A stretch of DNA of 47,132 nucleotides from Opitutia bacterium (lineage in GTDB: Bacteria > Verrucomicrobiota > Verrucomicrobiia > Opitutales > Opitutaceae). The notes under the pieces are model-generated. The model ran no database searches, was not told the DNA's origin, and saw only the letters and a program-made list of their open reading frames with translations. Where the stretch lies: contig JACQFT010000104.1 in the NCBI GenBank assembly GCA_016199925.1, positions 1 through 47,132 on the forward strand, in the 5' to 3' direction. Each line of letters starts with the position of its first letter. Position 1 is the stretch's first letter. Shown here piece by piece: positions 24,729 to 37,700 of this stretch. A program made the position numbers and the translations under genes.

Positions 24729-25778
24729 TCACCGTCGGATGAGGTAGGGCATCGGCAGGTTGATGACGTTCTCGCTGGCGCTGGCGCCGACGGTCATCCG
24801 CCGGATCATCACCGGCCGGCCGGCGGGGATCGTGAAACCGTCGCGCGAGGCCGAAGTCGCCGTGTCGCTCGTCAACTGCCAGTGTCCGCTCGTGCTGTTG
24901 TAATAGAAAATCAGCCACGAGGCGCCGCCCCAGACTTGGATCAGGTCGGCGGTGGCGGCGGCGGTGCCGAACGCGGTGTTTTCCTGCCAGCCCGTCGTGC
25001 GGGTGCGCAGGCCGAGGCCGCTAAGGGTGAGGTCGACGGGCAGGCCGTCGGAGAGGAATGAATTGCCGGGGCGGGTGTGGACGTGGCGGGGGGCGACCTC
25101 GGGCACGCGGCCGGTGAGACGCAGGGTGAGATCGGTGGCGCCGCGGCGGGCGATCATGATGCCGCGATCGGGCCGGAGCACGAAGTTGTCGCGCGCGGGC
25201 GTGGTGGCGGTGTCGGTGTTGAGCTCCCAACGCTGGCGGGTGGTGTTGAAATAGAACACCAGCCACGAGGCGCCGCCCCAGACCTGGACGTTGTCGGCGC
25301 TGACGGCGGTGGGGCCGCCTTGGAGCGTGGTGCTGCCGAAGAGGGAGCGGAGGGTGTCGGCGAGCACGAGTTCGTAAGTGTCGCCGGCGGGGCCGGTGGC
25401 GACGCCGACCTGGGTGAGGTCGGTGCCGTCGTTGTTGACGAAGACGCGCGAGGCGGTGTTGGCGGTGGAGTTGACGAGGAGGAGGCGGCCGGCGGCGGCG
25501 CCTGAACGGAGCCGCAGGTAGTAGGGATTGGCGGGAGTGCTGAAGGCACCCGGCGCCCAGTTGGCGGCGGGCACATCAATGAAGTTGGCTCCGACGCCGC
25601 CGACGCGATCCACCACCGCGCCCGCCCCGACGGCGGCGTGGACGAGCGGGAGGGAGACCGCGCGAGTCTGGCCGGTGGGCACGCTGATTGTCAGGCCGCC
25701 GAGTGGCGGTGCGTAGGCCACATCGCCGGCAAAGGCGGTGGTGGCGAGCGCGAGACAGGCGAGGAGCGGACGTTTCAT
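24729..25778 (-). CDS. TIGR02597-type secreted protein
   Basis: A 349-residue exported protein with a signal peptide ('MKRPLLACLALATTAFAGDV'). It resembles the TIGR02597 paralogous family known from Verrucomicrobiota, whose function is unknown. Visible structure is an internal duplication: 'DNVQVWGGASWLVFYFNTTR' with 'DNFVLRPDRGIMIARRG' (about 165-225), and 'DLIQVWGGASWLIFYYNSTS' with 'DGFTIPAGRPVMIRRM' (about 280-335). The N-terminal part has 'VSLPLVHAAVGAGAVVDRVG' and 'YYLRLRSGAAAGRLLLVNST'. Its ATG lies only 4 nt after the stop of the giant exoprotein gene, so they form one operon and are probably translationally coupled. It may be a surface partner of the giant protein; this is inference. 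Confidence 0.85.
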   Translation of the reverse strand: MKRPLLACLALATTAFAGDVAYAPPLGGLTISVPTGQTRAVSLPLVHAAVGAGAVVDRVGGVGANFIDVPAANWAPGAFSTPANPYYLRLRSGAAAGRLLLVNSTANTASRVFVNNDGTDLTQVGVATGPAGDTYELVLADTLRSLFGSTTLQGGPTAVSADNVQVWGGASWLVFYFNTTRQRWELNTDTATTPARDNFVLRPDRGIMIARRGATDLTLRLTGRVPEVAPRHVHTRPGNSFLSDGLPVDLTLSGLGLRTRTTGWQENTAFGTAAATADLIQVWGGASWLIFYYNSTSGHWQLTSDTATSASRDGFTIPAGRPVMIRRMTVGASASENVINLPMPYLIRR

Positions 25779-25782
25779 GGGA

Positions 25783-28700
25783 TTAGGGGCGCGTGACTTG
25801 GAGGCGGAAGAAAACCTTGGCGGCGGAGGAGAGCGGGAACCGGGCGCGCCACGTCTCGACGCCGCCGGTGGTGGAGACGAGTTCGTGGGTGACGCCGGTC
25901 GTGGTCCACGTCGCGAGGTCGGTGGAGACTTCGACGGCGTAGGCGAGGTCGGTGACGCTGGCGGGCCGGGTGTAGGTGTAAACCCAGTCGGTCGCCGTCA
26001 TGCTCATCTCGGGCAGGCCAAGTGTGGCGTTCTGTTTGGGCTCCAGTCCGAGGGCGTATTTGACGAGATTCGGAATACCATCGGCGCCGAAGACGGCGTT
26101 CGGCCCACTGAGGTTCGTGTCGGCGAGTTCGGCACCGGTGAAGCGGTCGATGCGCCACGAATCGAAACTGGGGAGCACGGTGAACGCGCGGTCCACGGCC
26201 GGAGCGGGATCGAAATTCTCGTCGCCCGCCTGCGCCGCGCGGACGGTGACGGTGCCGGTGCCGTCGAGCAGCAGACTGCCGCCCGCGACGGCGGCGGGAC
26301 CGGAAACGACGGTGAACGACACCGCAAGGCCGGACGTCGCCGAGGCCGCAAGCCCGACGGGGCTCAGCGTGAACCGTTGGTCGGCCGGCGCGGTGAACGC
26401 AATCGTCTGCGCGGATTTGCCGACGGTGAGCGCCGCGGCGGCACTGGGCGTCGAGCCGAACGCGTTGCTCGCCACCACGGTGTAACTGCCGGCGTCGGCC
26501 GGGCGCACGCCGGTGAGGGTGAGCGCGGCGGTGGTGGCGCCGGTGAGGTTGCCGCCGTCGGACAGGCTCACGCCGTTTTTCGTCCATTGATAGGTGATCG
26601 GACCGGGGCCGGTGGCCGTGGCGCCAAAGGTCTGAGCGGCCCCGAAGGCGAGCACAGCTCCCTGCGGTTGAACCGTGAAAACGGGCGGCGTGCTGGCGGA
26701 GGTGTCGAACAACGCGAGCGCATGGAGGCCGCCGGCGGCGAGGACCAGCGGCACGCCGGACCCGGCGGGCGGAGTGCCGACGCCGGACGAAACATCGCCC
26801 CAGAAAACCTGCGTGCCGTCGGACTTGAGCGCCCAAGAATAATTCCCGTTGGCCGCGAGGGCGACGACTCCTGCAAGACACGCGGGCACGGCGGCTTGGC
26901 CTTCGGTGTTGCGACCCCACGCGACGACCGTGCCATCTGATTTCAGGGCGAGCGAGTGGGCGCTGCCGGCGGAGATCGCGGCGACGTCCGTCAAGCTGGA
27001 AGGCACCGTGCTTTGGCCGTCCGCGTTGTTACCCCAGGCAATCACAGTGCCGTCAACTTTCAGCGCGAGCGTGTGATTACTGCCCGCGGCGATGGTCGTG
27101 ACGCTGGTGGCATTATAAGCGCCGTAGGGCTGACTGAAATTGCTCGCGCCCCACACGACGACCGTGCCGTCAGACTTGAGCGCAGCCGAATGCGCCGATC
27201 CTGCCGCGATGGCAATGACACCGGTCAGATTCGAAGGAACGGAAGTCTGGCCGGAAGAATTCGCGCCCCACGCGGTGACAGTGCCGTCGCTGCGCAACGC
27301 CAGCGTGTGATATCCACCGGTGGCGACCGCCACGGCCTGAGAAAGATCGGCCGGCGCGGTGGATTGGCCATGCGCGTTGTGGCCCCAGGCGAAGACAGTG
27401 CCGTTGCTGCGCAACGCGGCGGAATGGAAGTCGCCGGCCGCGATGGCGACTGCGTCGTTGAGGCCTGCCGGCACGCTGGACTGACCGGAAAGATTGCCGC
27501 CCCACCCGCGAACCGTAGTCGCGAGCAGATCGGGCAAGACAAAGAAGGTCTGGCGCGCGACCTGAGAGTTGGGGTCCGTGACCTCGAGGGTGTAGGCGCC
27601 GGCGTCGGAGATCTGGAAGCTGGGGAGAGTGTAACTGGCGGAGTTGGCCCCGGTGATCGGCCGGTTGTTCTTTTTCCACTGGTAAGCCAGGGTGCCGGTG
27701 CCGACAACCGTCGGACTGAAGGTGAGTGACTGTCCGGTGGCAGCTTTCACCCGCCTGGCGCTCGTGAGGGTGATGGCCGGCGGGCCGGAAACGGTCAGGA
27801 CCGCGGCGGCGCTGATGACGCTGCCGACGTGGTTGCTCACGATCACGTCGTAGCTGCCCGCAGTCGCAGCCGAAGGACTGTAGATCGTGCACGAAGTGCC
27901 GGTCTGGTTGGCGAGCGCCGCGCCGTTCTTGCGCCACTGGTAGGTCAACGTGCCGCTGCCGGTGGCTGCGACCGTGAAGGTGTAGCTGTAGACCCCGAGC
28001 GCGATTGTCGCACTCGGCGGTTGTCCGGTGATGACCGGCGCGGTGTCGCCGACGGAACTGCGCAAGGCGAACGACGTATTGCCTCCGGCGGCGATGCCGT
28101 AGACGGTGCCGAGGTCCGACGGCGGCGTGCTTTGGCTGTAACCCCAGGCGACGATGGTGCCATCGGACTTCAGGGCCAAACTGTGAAAGTTGCCCGCCGC
28201 GACGGCCACCACGCCGCTCAGGCCGGTCGGCACGGTGGCTTGGTTATAAGCGTTGTAACCCCACGCGACGACGGTGCCGTCGGACTTGAGCGCGAGCGAA
28301 TGCGCACTCCCTGCGGCGATGGCCACAACTCCGGTCAAGCCCGAAGGCACGGCGGTCTGGCCGCTGCTATTGCTGCCCCACGCGACGACGGTGCCGTCAA
28401 GTTTGAGGCCGAGCGCATGCTGCGAACCTGCGGCAATCGCCGTGAGGTCCACGGCGGAAGCCGGTGGCGCGGCTTGGTTGGTGTCGTTGGAGCCCCAAGC
28501 CGCGACGGTGCCGTCGGCTTTCAGGGCCAACGCATAGTTGCCGGCGGTGGCGATCGCGATCACATCACGCAGGCCGTTCGGCACGGTGACTTGTCCGTAG
28601 CCGTTGTAGCCCCAGCCGATCACTGTGCCGTCGGATTTTAGGCCGAGAGCCTGGGCGCCTCCGACCGCCACCGCCACGGGGCTCGTGAACGCGGCCGGAA

Positions 28701-31700
28701 TCGTGAGTTGGCCGTTGCCGTTGTTGCCCCAGCCGGAAACGCCACCGTCGCCCTTGATCACGAGCCCAGAACCATCGCCGACCGCGAGAGCCGACACGGA
28801 ACCGACCGCACCGGGCCCGCCACGGAAAGAATAACCGGGGTCGCCCCACCCTCGCACTTGGACCGGAGTGTAGGTTGGCAAAACGAAGGTGGTCGCGAAA
28901 GCGCTGATCCCGTGGCCGTCAGTGATGGCGAGAGTATAGGCGCCAGCGTCGGCGTTGGTGAACGAAGGCAGCGTCAGCGTGGACGCCACGGCGCCGGCGA
29001 TGGGCCGGTTGTTTTTCTTCCACTGGTAGGTGAGCGGGCCGTTGGCGGAGTTCGCCGCGACGCTGAGCGTGATCGGCTGGCCAGTGACGCCGAGCACGCG
29101 AGCGGATGCGGACGAGGTGACAACCGGCGGTGATTCGACGACGAGGGTAGCGTTCGCGCTGGCGGTGCCACCCGCGATATTGGAAACCACCACCTCGTAG
29201 CTGCCGGTATCGGCGAGTTCGAGGTTGCTGAGAGACAGCGTGGCCGCGGTCGCACCGAAGAAGGCCACTCCGTTCTTTCGCCACTGATACGTAAAGGGAC
29301 CGGGGCCGGAGGCTGCGACGGCAAATGTCACGCTGCCGCCGGTGGCGCGTGTGGCGCTCTGCGGCTGACTCGTGATCGTCGGTGCCGGGTCGGCGGAGCT
29401 GTCGCGCAACGCGAGGGAGTGAGAGTAACCAGCGGCGATCGCAAAGACGTTGGCCAACCCGGCCGGCACGGTGGCTTGATTCGATTCATTGGCTCCCCAC
29501 GCGACGACGGTGCCATCGGATTTCACCGCCAAGGCGTGTGACGCGCCCGCCGCAATCGCGCGAACATTGGTCTGAGCGGCGGCGCCAGAAAGCTGTCCGC
29601 CGGAACCACCGTTGCCCCAGGCGACGACGGTGCCGTCGGATTTCAAGGCGTAGGCCGTGCCGCTGCTCGCAGCCACCGCGACCACTCCGGTCAGATCGGC
29701 GGGCACCGTGGTTTCACCGTAGTTGGCGTCGCCAAAGGCAACCACTGTGCCGTCGGACTTAAGGGCCAGCGCATAGTAGCCGTAGGCGGCAATCGCGACC
29801 ACCCCCTGCAGCCCTTGCGGCACAGCCAGCAAGCTGCCGTTGCCATCCCACCTCACAACGGTGCCATCGGATTTCAGCGCGTAGAATCGGTAGTAGCCGC
29901 AGGCGACTGCGACGACCTCGCTCAACCCCGGCGGCACCGGGCTGGAGCTGTTCCAACTGACCACCGTGCCGTCGGATTTCAACAGGAGATTGTTGGAAGA
30001 GCCGGTGGCGATGGCCACAAATCCGCCCGCGGCGACGGGCAGCGTCGTGCCGCTGTAATAACCGTCGCCCCAGCCGGAGAGCGTGCCGTTGGCCCGAAGC
30101 GCGAGCGACTGATAGCCGCCGGCGACGATCGCCGCCGCATCGGTCAGCCCGGCGGGCACGGTGGTCTGGCGACTGCCATTTGCACCCCACGCCACCACTT
30201 GGGTTCGCGCGGGTGCGACCAGCACGAACATCGGGGCGGAACGCTTGGTGCCAAGGCTATCGGAAACCGTCACCACATAGTAGCCGGCATCCGCGCGGGT
30301 GACGCTGCCGACGTTGTAGGTGGCGGAGTTCGCTCCGGAAACCGGGAGGCCGTTGCGGCTCCATTGATAGGTCAAGGTGCCGGTGCCGCTTGCGGACACG
30401 CTCAGGGACAACGGTTGTCCCGGGTTGAGCACGGTGCGGCCGACACTCTGGTTGGCTATTACCGGGATGGGGCTGATGGTCAGTGTGGCGGCGGCGCTGG
30501 TCGTGCTGCCAACGTGGTTTGAGACGACGACATCGTAGCTGCCGGCGTCGGACGGTTGCAGATTGGAGAGCATCAGAACGGCGAAGTTGGCGCCGACGAT
30601 ATTAACTCCAGCCTTGCGCCACTGGTAGGTCAGCGTGCCCGGCCCGGAAGCGGTGACGGAAAATCCGGTGTTGTCACCCACACTGGCCGGCGTGCTCTGC
30701 GGTTGCGCAGAAATCGCGGGCGACGCATCGGCCGACGCGTCGCGCAGGGCGAGGACGTGATATGCGCCGGCGCTGAGGGCGATCACGTTGGCGAGTCCGG
30801 TCGGCACCGTGGTCTGGCCGCTGCTGTTGTCACCCCAAGCGACAACGGCGCCCGCGGCGTTCAGTGCGGCGCCGAAGGATGAGCCGGCGGAAATCGCGCC
30901 AAGGTTCGTCAGGCCGATCGGCAGGCCTGTGTCGCTGCCATTCCCCCACGACACGGCGGTGCCGTCGGCGCGCAGGGCGACGGAACGGAAACCGCCGGCG
31001 GCAATGGCGACCACATTGGTGAGCCCCGCCGGCACGTTCGTCTGGCCGTAACCATTGTAACCCCAGGCGACGACGGTGCCGTCGGACTTCAGCGCCACGG
31101 AGTGCGAGGCGCCGGCACTGATTGCCACGACGCCGGAAAGCCCGGCGGGCACAGTGGCTTGGCTGGAGTCATTCGCCCCCCACGCCGTCACGGTGCCATC
31201 GGACTTCAAGGCGAGCGAATGCGAGTTGCCTGCGCTGATCGCGACGACACCCGAGAGCCCGGCCGGAACGGCGGTTTGGTTGGAATAATATTGCCCCCAC
31301 GCCGCCACGGTGCCGTCGGCTTTCAACGCGAGCGCGTGCGCATTGCCCGCGGCCACAGCAACCACGCCAGTGAGACCCGAGGGCACGGTGGTCTGGCCGT
31401 AGAAATTTTGTCCCCACGCGGTGACAGTGCCATCGGATTTCAGGGCGAAGGTGGATTGGGAGCCACCGGCGACGGCGATGATATAGGATATTTCCTTGGG
31501 GACAACCAGCTCGCCGTAAGAATTGCCGCCCCACGCGACCAGCTGGGTCGCGGCGTATTTCGGCAGCACGAAGGAGGTCGCGCGCGTGGTGAGTCCATGG
31601 GTGTCGGTGATCTCGACCGTGTAGGCCCCGGCGTCGGCGTTGGTGAAACTGGCGAACGTGAAGGTGGCCGACGTCGCGCCGCCGATTGCGCGGTTGTTCT

Positions 31701-34700
31701 TTTTCCACTGATAGGTCAACGGACCGTTGGCCGTGGTCGCGCTGACACTGAGCGATAGCGCCTGGCCCGGCGTGCCGACGACGCGCGTTGTGGGCGCGGC
31801 CGTGATCGCCGGCGGCGCTTCGACCGTCAGCACGGCGGCGGCGCTGGTCGCGCTGCCGAGATGGTTGCTGACGACGACCTCGTAGCTGCCCGCGCTGGCG
31901 AGCGAGAGATTGGCCAGCGCGAGTGTGGCCGACGTGGCTCCGGCAATGGCCACCCCGCCCTTGCGCCATTGATAGGCCAACGGGGCCGTGCCGGTGGCAG
32001 AAACAGAAAGCGTGTAGTTGCCACCCGCCGGAACGGTTGCGCCGACCGGTTGTGCTGTGACGACAGGCGCGGCATCGGCAGACGCGTCGCGCACCACGAG
32101 AGTGTGGTAGTAACCCGTGCTGATCGCGAAGACGGTGCCGAGACCCGAGGGCACCGTCGCTTGCCCGTAACTGCTCTGGCCCCAGGCCACGACGCTGCCA
32201 TCCTGCTTCCGCACCGTGGCCACGTCGGAACCGGCGGAAATTTCGGCGACATTCGCCAAACCGGACGGCACCGCGGCCGGGCTGTAATTGATCCGGCCCC
32301 AGCTCTCGACTGTGCCGTTGGCCCGCAAGGCCAGGGAGAACCCATAGCCGCCCTCGGCCGCCGTGACCCCCGAAAGCCCGGCCGGCACGATCGTCTGACC
32401 GTTACTGTTGTCGCCCCACGCGACCACGGTGCCGTCCTGCAGCACGGCAAGCGTGTGCGCAATGCCGGTGCCGAGAGCGACGACTCCGCGCAAGCCCGCC
32501 GGGATTTCGGACTGGGTCCCGCTTCCGGCACCCCACGCCACGATGGAACCATCAGATTTCAGCGCATATGAACTAGCGCTCCGGGCCGCGATGGCGATGA
32601 CGCCGGACAAGCCTGCGGGCACCGTAGTCTGGCTGGAATAATTCTGGCCCCAGGCCGCGACGGTGCCGTCCGCTTTCAGGGCGACCGCGTGGGCGTTTCC
32701 TGCGGCCACGGCCACGACGTTGGTCAACCCGGCGGGCGGACTGAGCTGCGAACTGCCGAGGTTGCCCCACGCGACGACCGTGCCGTCGGACTTCAACCCG
32801 AGGGAAAAAGAGTCGCCGGCGGCAACGGCGAACACGTTGCCGAGCCCCGCCGGGGCGTCGAGTTGCCCGCCCGTGCCGAGGCCCCAACCGCGCACCTGGG
32901 TGAGGCCGTAGCTCGGCAGCACGAACGTGGTCGTGCGCGTCACGAGCGAATGAGAATCGGTGACCTCGAGCGTGTAGGCGCCCGCGTCGGAGTTCGTGAA
33001 GTTCGCCAGCGTGTAGCTCGCGGCCGTCGCGCCGGCGACGGGCCGGTTGTTTTTCGTCCACTGGTAGGTGAGCGGTGTGCTGGCCGAAGTTGCCGCCATG
33101 CTCAGCGTCAGCGCCTGGCCCGGCGTGCCGGTGACCCGCGCGCCCGCCGTAGCGGTAACAACGGGCGGTGCTTCGACCACCAACGCCGCCGCCGCGCTGG
33201 TCGTGTTGCCGATGTGATTGGTGACAACGACGTCGTAACTGCCGGAGTTGGCCGACGAGAGGTTGGTCAGCGTGAGCGAAGCGGCCGAGGCACCCGCGAG
33301 AGCGGTGCCATCCTTGCGCCACTGATAGGTCAGAGGCCCGGCCCCGGTGGCCACGACGGTGAGCGAGCCATTGGCCCCGACCGCGAGGCGCGTGCCCGCC
33401 GGCTGAGCGACAATGGTCGGCACGGCATCCGCCGAGGCGTCGCGCAGGGCGAGCGCCTGGGAGGAGCCCAGGCCAACGGCTAGCGTCCGGCCGAGGTCGG
33501 CGGGCACCGCGTTTAGATCGTAGCCCGGATAGCCCCAGACGATCAAGGAGCCGTCGGTATGGCGCGCCGCCGAGTTGCTCGAGGACGCGGCGATTTCGGC
33601 GACGCCGGACAAGGTGCCCGGTGGCGTGAGTTGCCCATTGGAATTGCTCCCCCACGCGACCACGGTGCCGTCGGCCTTCAACGCGAGCGAGTGGTTGCCG
33701 CCGGCCGCCACCGCGGAAACCGTCTGCAATCCTGCCGGGACAGCGAGATACCCGTTGTTATAAGAATCATAGCCCCAGGCGACCACCGTGCCGTCGGTCT
33801 TCAATGCCAGGGTATGCGAAGGCCCGACGGAAACCTGCGAGACCCCGGTCAAGCCGGCCGGCATGGCCACCGCGCCGGAGCCATAGCTCGATCCCCACTC
33901 GACCAAGGTCCCGTCGGACTTCAATGCTGCGCTGTGAGAGCCAGCCGCAGCGATGGAAATAACCCCGGTCAAGTCGGCGGGCACGGCGGCGGCCCCGTTG
34001 TAGCTTGATCCCCAGGCGACCACGGTGCCGTCGGACTTGAGCGCCAGCGCGTGGTTATCGCCGACCGCGACGGCGACGACGTTGGTCAGACCGACGGGCA
34101 CCGCCGAGCCGGTGATGGAAGGCGAACCCCATGCGGTGACGCTGCCGTCAGCCTTCAGCGCCAGTGAGCCGGCGCCTCCGGCCGCGAAAGTCACGACGTC
34201 GTTCAGACCGGACGGGAAGTTGAGCAGACCGCCGTAGCTTAGGCCCCACCCGCGCACCTGCGTCGCGCCGTAACGCGGCAGGACAAATGCAGTCGCGCGC
34301 GTGATCAGGCCGTGTGCGTCGGTGGCCTCCAGCGTGTAGGCGCCGGCGGCGGCCGCGCCGAAACTCGGCAAGGTGAATGTGGCTGTGGTCGCCCCGGCAA
34401 TCGGCCGGTTGTTTTTCTTCCACTGGAACGAGAGCGGTCCGTTGGCCGTAGTCGCGGCGGCTATCAGGCTGAGCGGCTGGCCGAGTGTGGCGAGAATGCG
34501 CCGGGCCGGCGTGCTCGTGAACAACGGCGGGGATTCGACGGTGAGCGCGGCCGCACTGCTTGTGACGCTGCCGATGTGATTGCTGACGACAACATCGTAA
34601 CTGCCGGCATCGGCAGCTTCGACCGCAGCGAGCACGAGGGTCGAGCTATTGGCGCCGGCAAACGTCGAACCGTTTTTCCGCCACTGGTAGCGGAGGGTGC

Positions 34701-37700
34701 CGGGGCCGGAGGCCGCGACGGTGAAAGTGAATTTGCCGCCGATCGCCGCAAGGCCGCCGGCGGGCGGCGTCGTGATGATCGGTGCTGTTTCGGCGGATAC
34801 CGACCGCACGGCGAGCGCGTGGTTGCTCCCGAGTCCGACGGCCAGCACGGTTCCCATGTCGGCCGGCACCGGCAACACGCTCGGGGTGAAATTGCCCGCG
34901 CTCCAGCCGAGCACGGTGCCGTCGGATTTCAGGGCCAGGGTCGCATCGCGTCTGGCCGCGAGAGCGGAAAAATTTCTCGCGCCGGTGCCGACGACGGGCT
35001 GGTTGGCGACGTAACGACCCCACGACGACGCGGTGCCGTTGCCGCTGAGCGCGACCGAATTCTCGCTGCCGGCGGCCACCGCCACGATTCCGGCAAGCCC
35101 GGCGGGCACCGTCGTCTGGCCGGAATTGTTGTTGCCCCACGCCACCACCGTGCCGTCGACCTTGGCCGCGAGCGCGTGGCTGCCGCCGACGGCAATGCCA
35201 ACGACCCCCGTCAAGCTCTCGGGGACTGTGAGCGGCCCGCTGTTGTTGCCGCCCCAAGCCACGACGGTGCCGTCGGATTTCAGCGCCAACAAATAGGAAT
35301 CGCCGGCGCTGATCGCGATGACCCCGTTCAGGCCCGCCGGCACGGAACTCGTGCCGAAATTGCCCCAAGAGACGACGGAGCCGTCCGCTTTCAGCGCGAG
35401 CGGATAGGCCCCTGCCGCCGCAATCGCCACCGCATCGGTCAAGCCCGAGGGAACGGAGGTCTGGCCGTAGCTGTTGTAACCCCACGCGACGACGGTGCCG
35501 TCCGCTTTCAGCGCGAGGGAGAAACCATCGCCACCGGCGACGGCCACGGCGCTGGTCAAATCCGCCGGGGCGGCGGTCTCGCCGAAATTGTTCTGCCCCC
35601 AGCCCCGCACCTGGGTGAGACCGAACATCGGCAACACAAAAGAAGTCGCGCGCGTGACCAGGCCGTGAGTATCGGCGATCGCGACGGTGTAGGCGCCGGC
35701 GTCGGTGTTGGCGAAGCTCGGCAGCGAGAAAGTCGCGGCGGTCGCGCCGGCGATGGGCCGGTTGTTCTTCGACCATTGATAGCTCAGCGGTGCGTTCGCC
35801 GATGTCGCCGCGACACTCAGACTGATTGCTTGCCCAAGCGAGCCGGCGACACGCGCGGTCGGCGCCGTCACGACAGTCGGCGGGGCCTCGACGATCAGCA
35901 CGGCCGCGTTGCTCGTGACACTGCCGATGTGATTGCTGACGACGACATCGTAACTGCCGGCGGCCGTCGTCGCCAGATTGGTCAGCGCGAGCGTCGCCGC
36001 CTTGGCGTTGGCGATCACGGTGCCGTCCTTGCGCCACTGATAGGAAAGCGGTGCGGTGCCGGACGCCGTGACGGAGAGCGTGATTCTGCCGCCAACCGCA
36101 GCGAACGTGCCGGCCGGTGGCGCGGTGATCACCGGCGCGGTATCGGTGGCGGAGGAACGCAGCGCCACCATGAAACTGGATCCCACACTGGCTTGCAGCA
36201 CATCGCTGAGCCCGGCCGGCACGATGGTCTGGCCGGAGCCGTTGTCACCCCACACCACCAGGGTGCCATCAGCTTTCACCGCCGCCGAATTGTTGCCGCC
36301 TGCAGCGATGGAGGTGACGCCGCGCAGATCGTCAGGCACGTTGGTCTGCCCGTAACTGTTGTAGCCGGTGGCCGCGACGGTGCCATCGGCTTTCAGCGCC
36401 AGGAAATGCTGGCTGCCCGCGGCAAGGGTGGACGCTCCGGTCAACGAAGCGAGCACCGGCGTAGCATTGGAAGGCGTGCCCCAGATCGTCGCGGTGCCAT
36501 CCGCCGACAACGCAGCGGTCTGCGTGTCGTCTGCAGCCACGGCGACCACATCGGCCAGTGTCGCGGGCACGTTGGTCTGGCCTCGGTTGTTGTCGCCCCA
36601 GGCGACCACCTTGCCGTCGGCTTTCAGGGCCAGTGAATACGAATTGCCAGCGGCCACCGCGATAACGCCGCCCAAACCCGCCGGCACGCTCGTCTGGCCG
36701 GAGCCGTTGGTGCCCCATGCCGCCACGGTGCCATCGCCCCTGAGTGCCAGCGTGTGATTGTAGCCGGTGGCGATCGCGACGAAGTTGGTCAAACCGGCCG
36801 GCACCGCCGTCTGGGCATAAGTGTTGTCGCCCCATGCCGCCACGGTGCCGTCGGCCTTCAGGGCCACGGCAAAATTTCCGCCAGCGGCGACCGCTTGCAC
36901 CGCGGTGAGCCCGGCCGGCACATTGGTCTGACCGTTGCCGCTGTAGCCCCACGCGCGCACTTGCACCGGACCCAGCACCGGCTGCACGAATGTCGTCGTG
37001 CGGGTGACAAAGCCCCGTGCGTCCGTGATCACGAGCGTGTAGGCGCCCGCGTCGCGGTTGGAAAAATTCGGGATGGTGAAACTGGCGGTCGTTGCTCCCG
37101 CGAGCGGGCGATTGTTTTTCTTCCACTGGTAAGCGAGCGGACCGTTCGCCGAAGTGGCCTCGACGGTGAGCGTAAGCGGCTGGCCGAGAGTGCCGACGAG
37201 CCGCGAAGCCGGCGCAGTGGTGACGGCGGGCGGAGCTTCAACCGTAAGCGTCGCGGCATTGCTCGTGACGCCGCCGACATGGTTGGTGACAACCACATCG
37301 TAGCTGCCGGTGTCGCCGAGGGTCAGGTTCGTGAGGCTGAGGGTCGCGGCGGTGGCTCCCGTGATCGCCGTGCCGCCCTTGCGCCATTGATAGGCAAGGG
37401 TCCCCAGCCCGGTCGCCGAAACGGACATCGTCGCGCTGGCCCCCGCTTGCAGCGTTGCGCCGGCCGGTTGGGTTGTGATTACCGGAAGCGCATCAGCCCC
37501 GGCGGAACGCAGCGCGAGAGAATGAGTATTTCCGGCGCTCATTGTCAGGACGGTGCCCAAGTCAGCGGGAATGGACGTCTCGCTATTGTTGTTCCGGCCC
37601 CAAGCGAGCAACGAGCCGTCCGCTTTGAGTGCCACGGAAAATTCCAAGCCGGCGGCAATGGCCGTCACGTTCGTGAGCCCGCCCGGCAGAGTGGTTTGGC

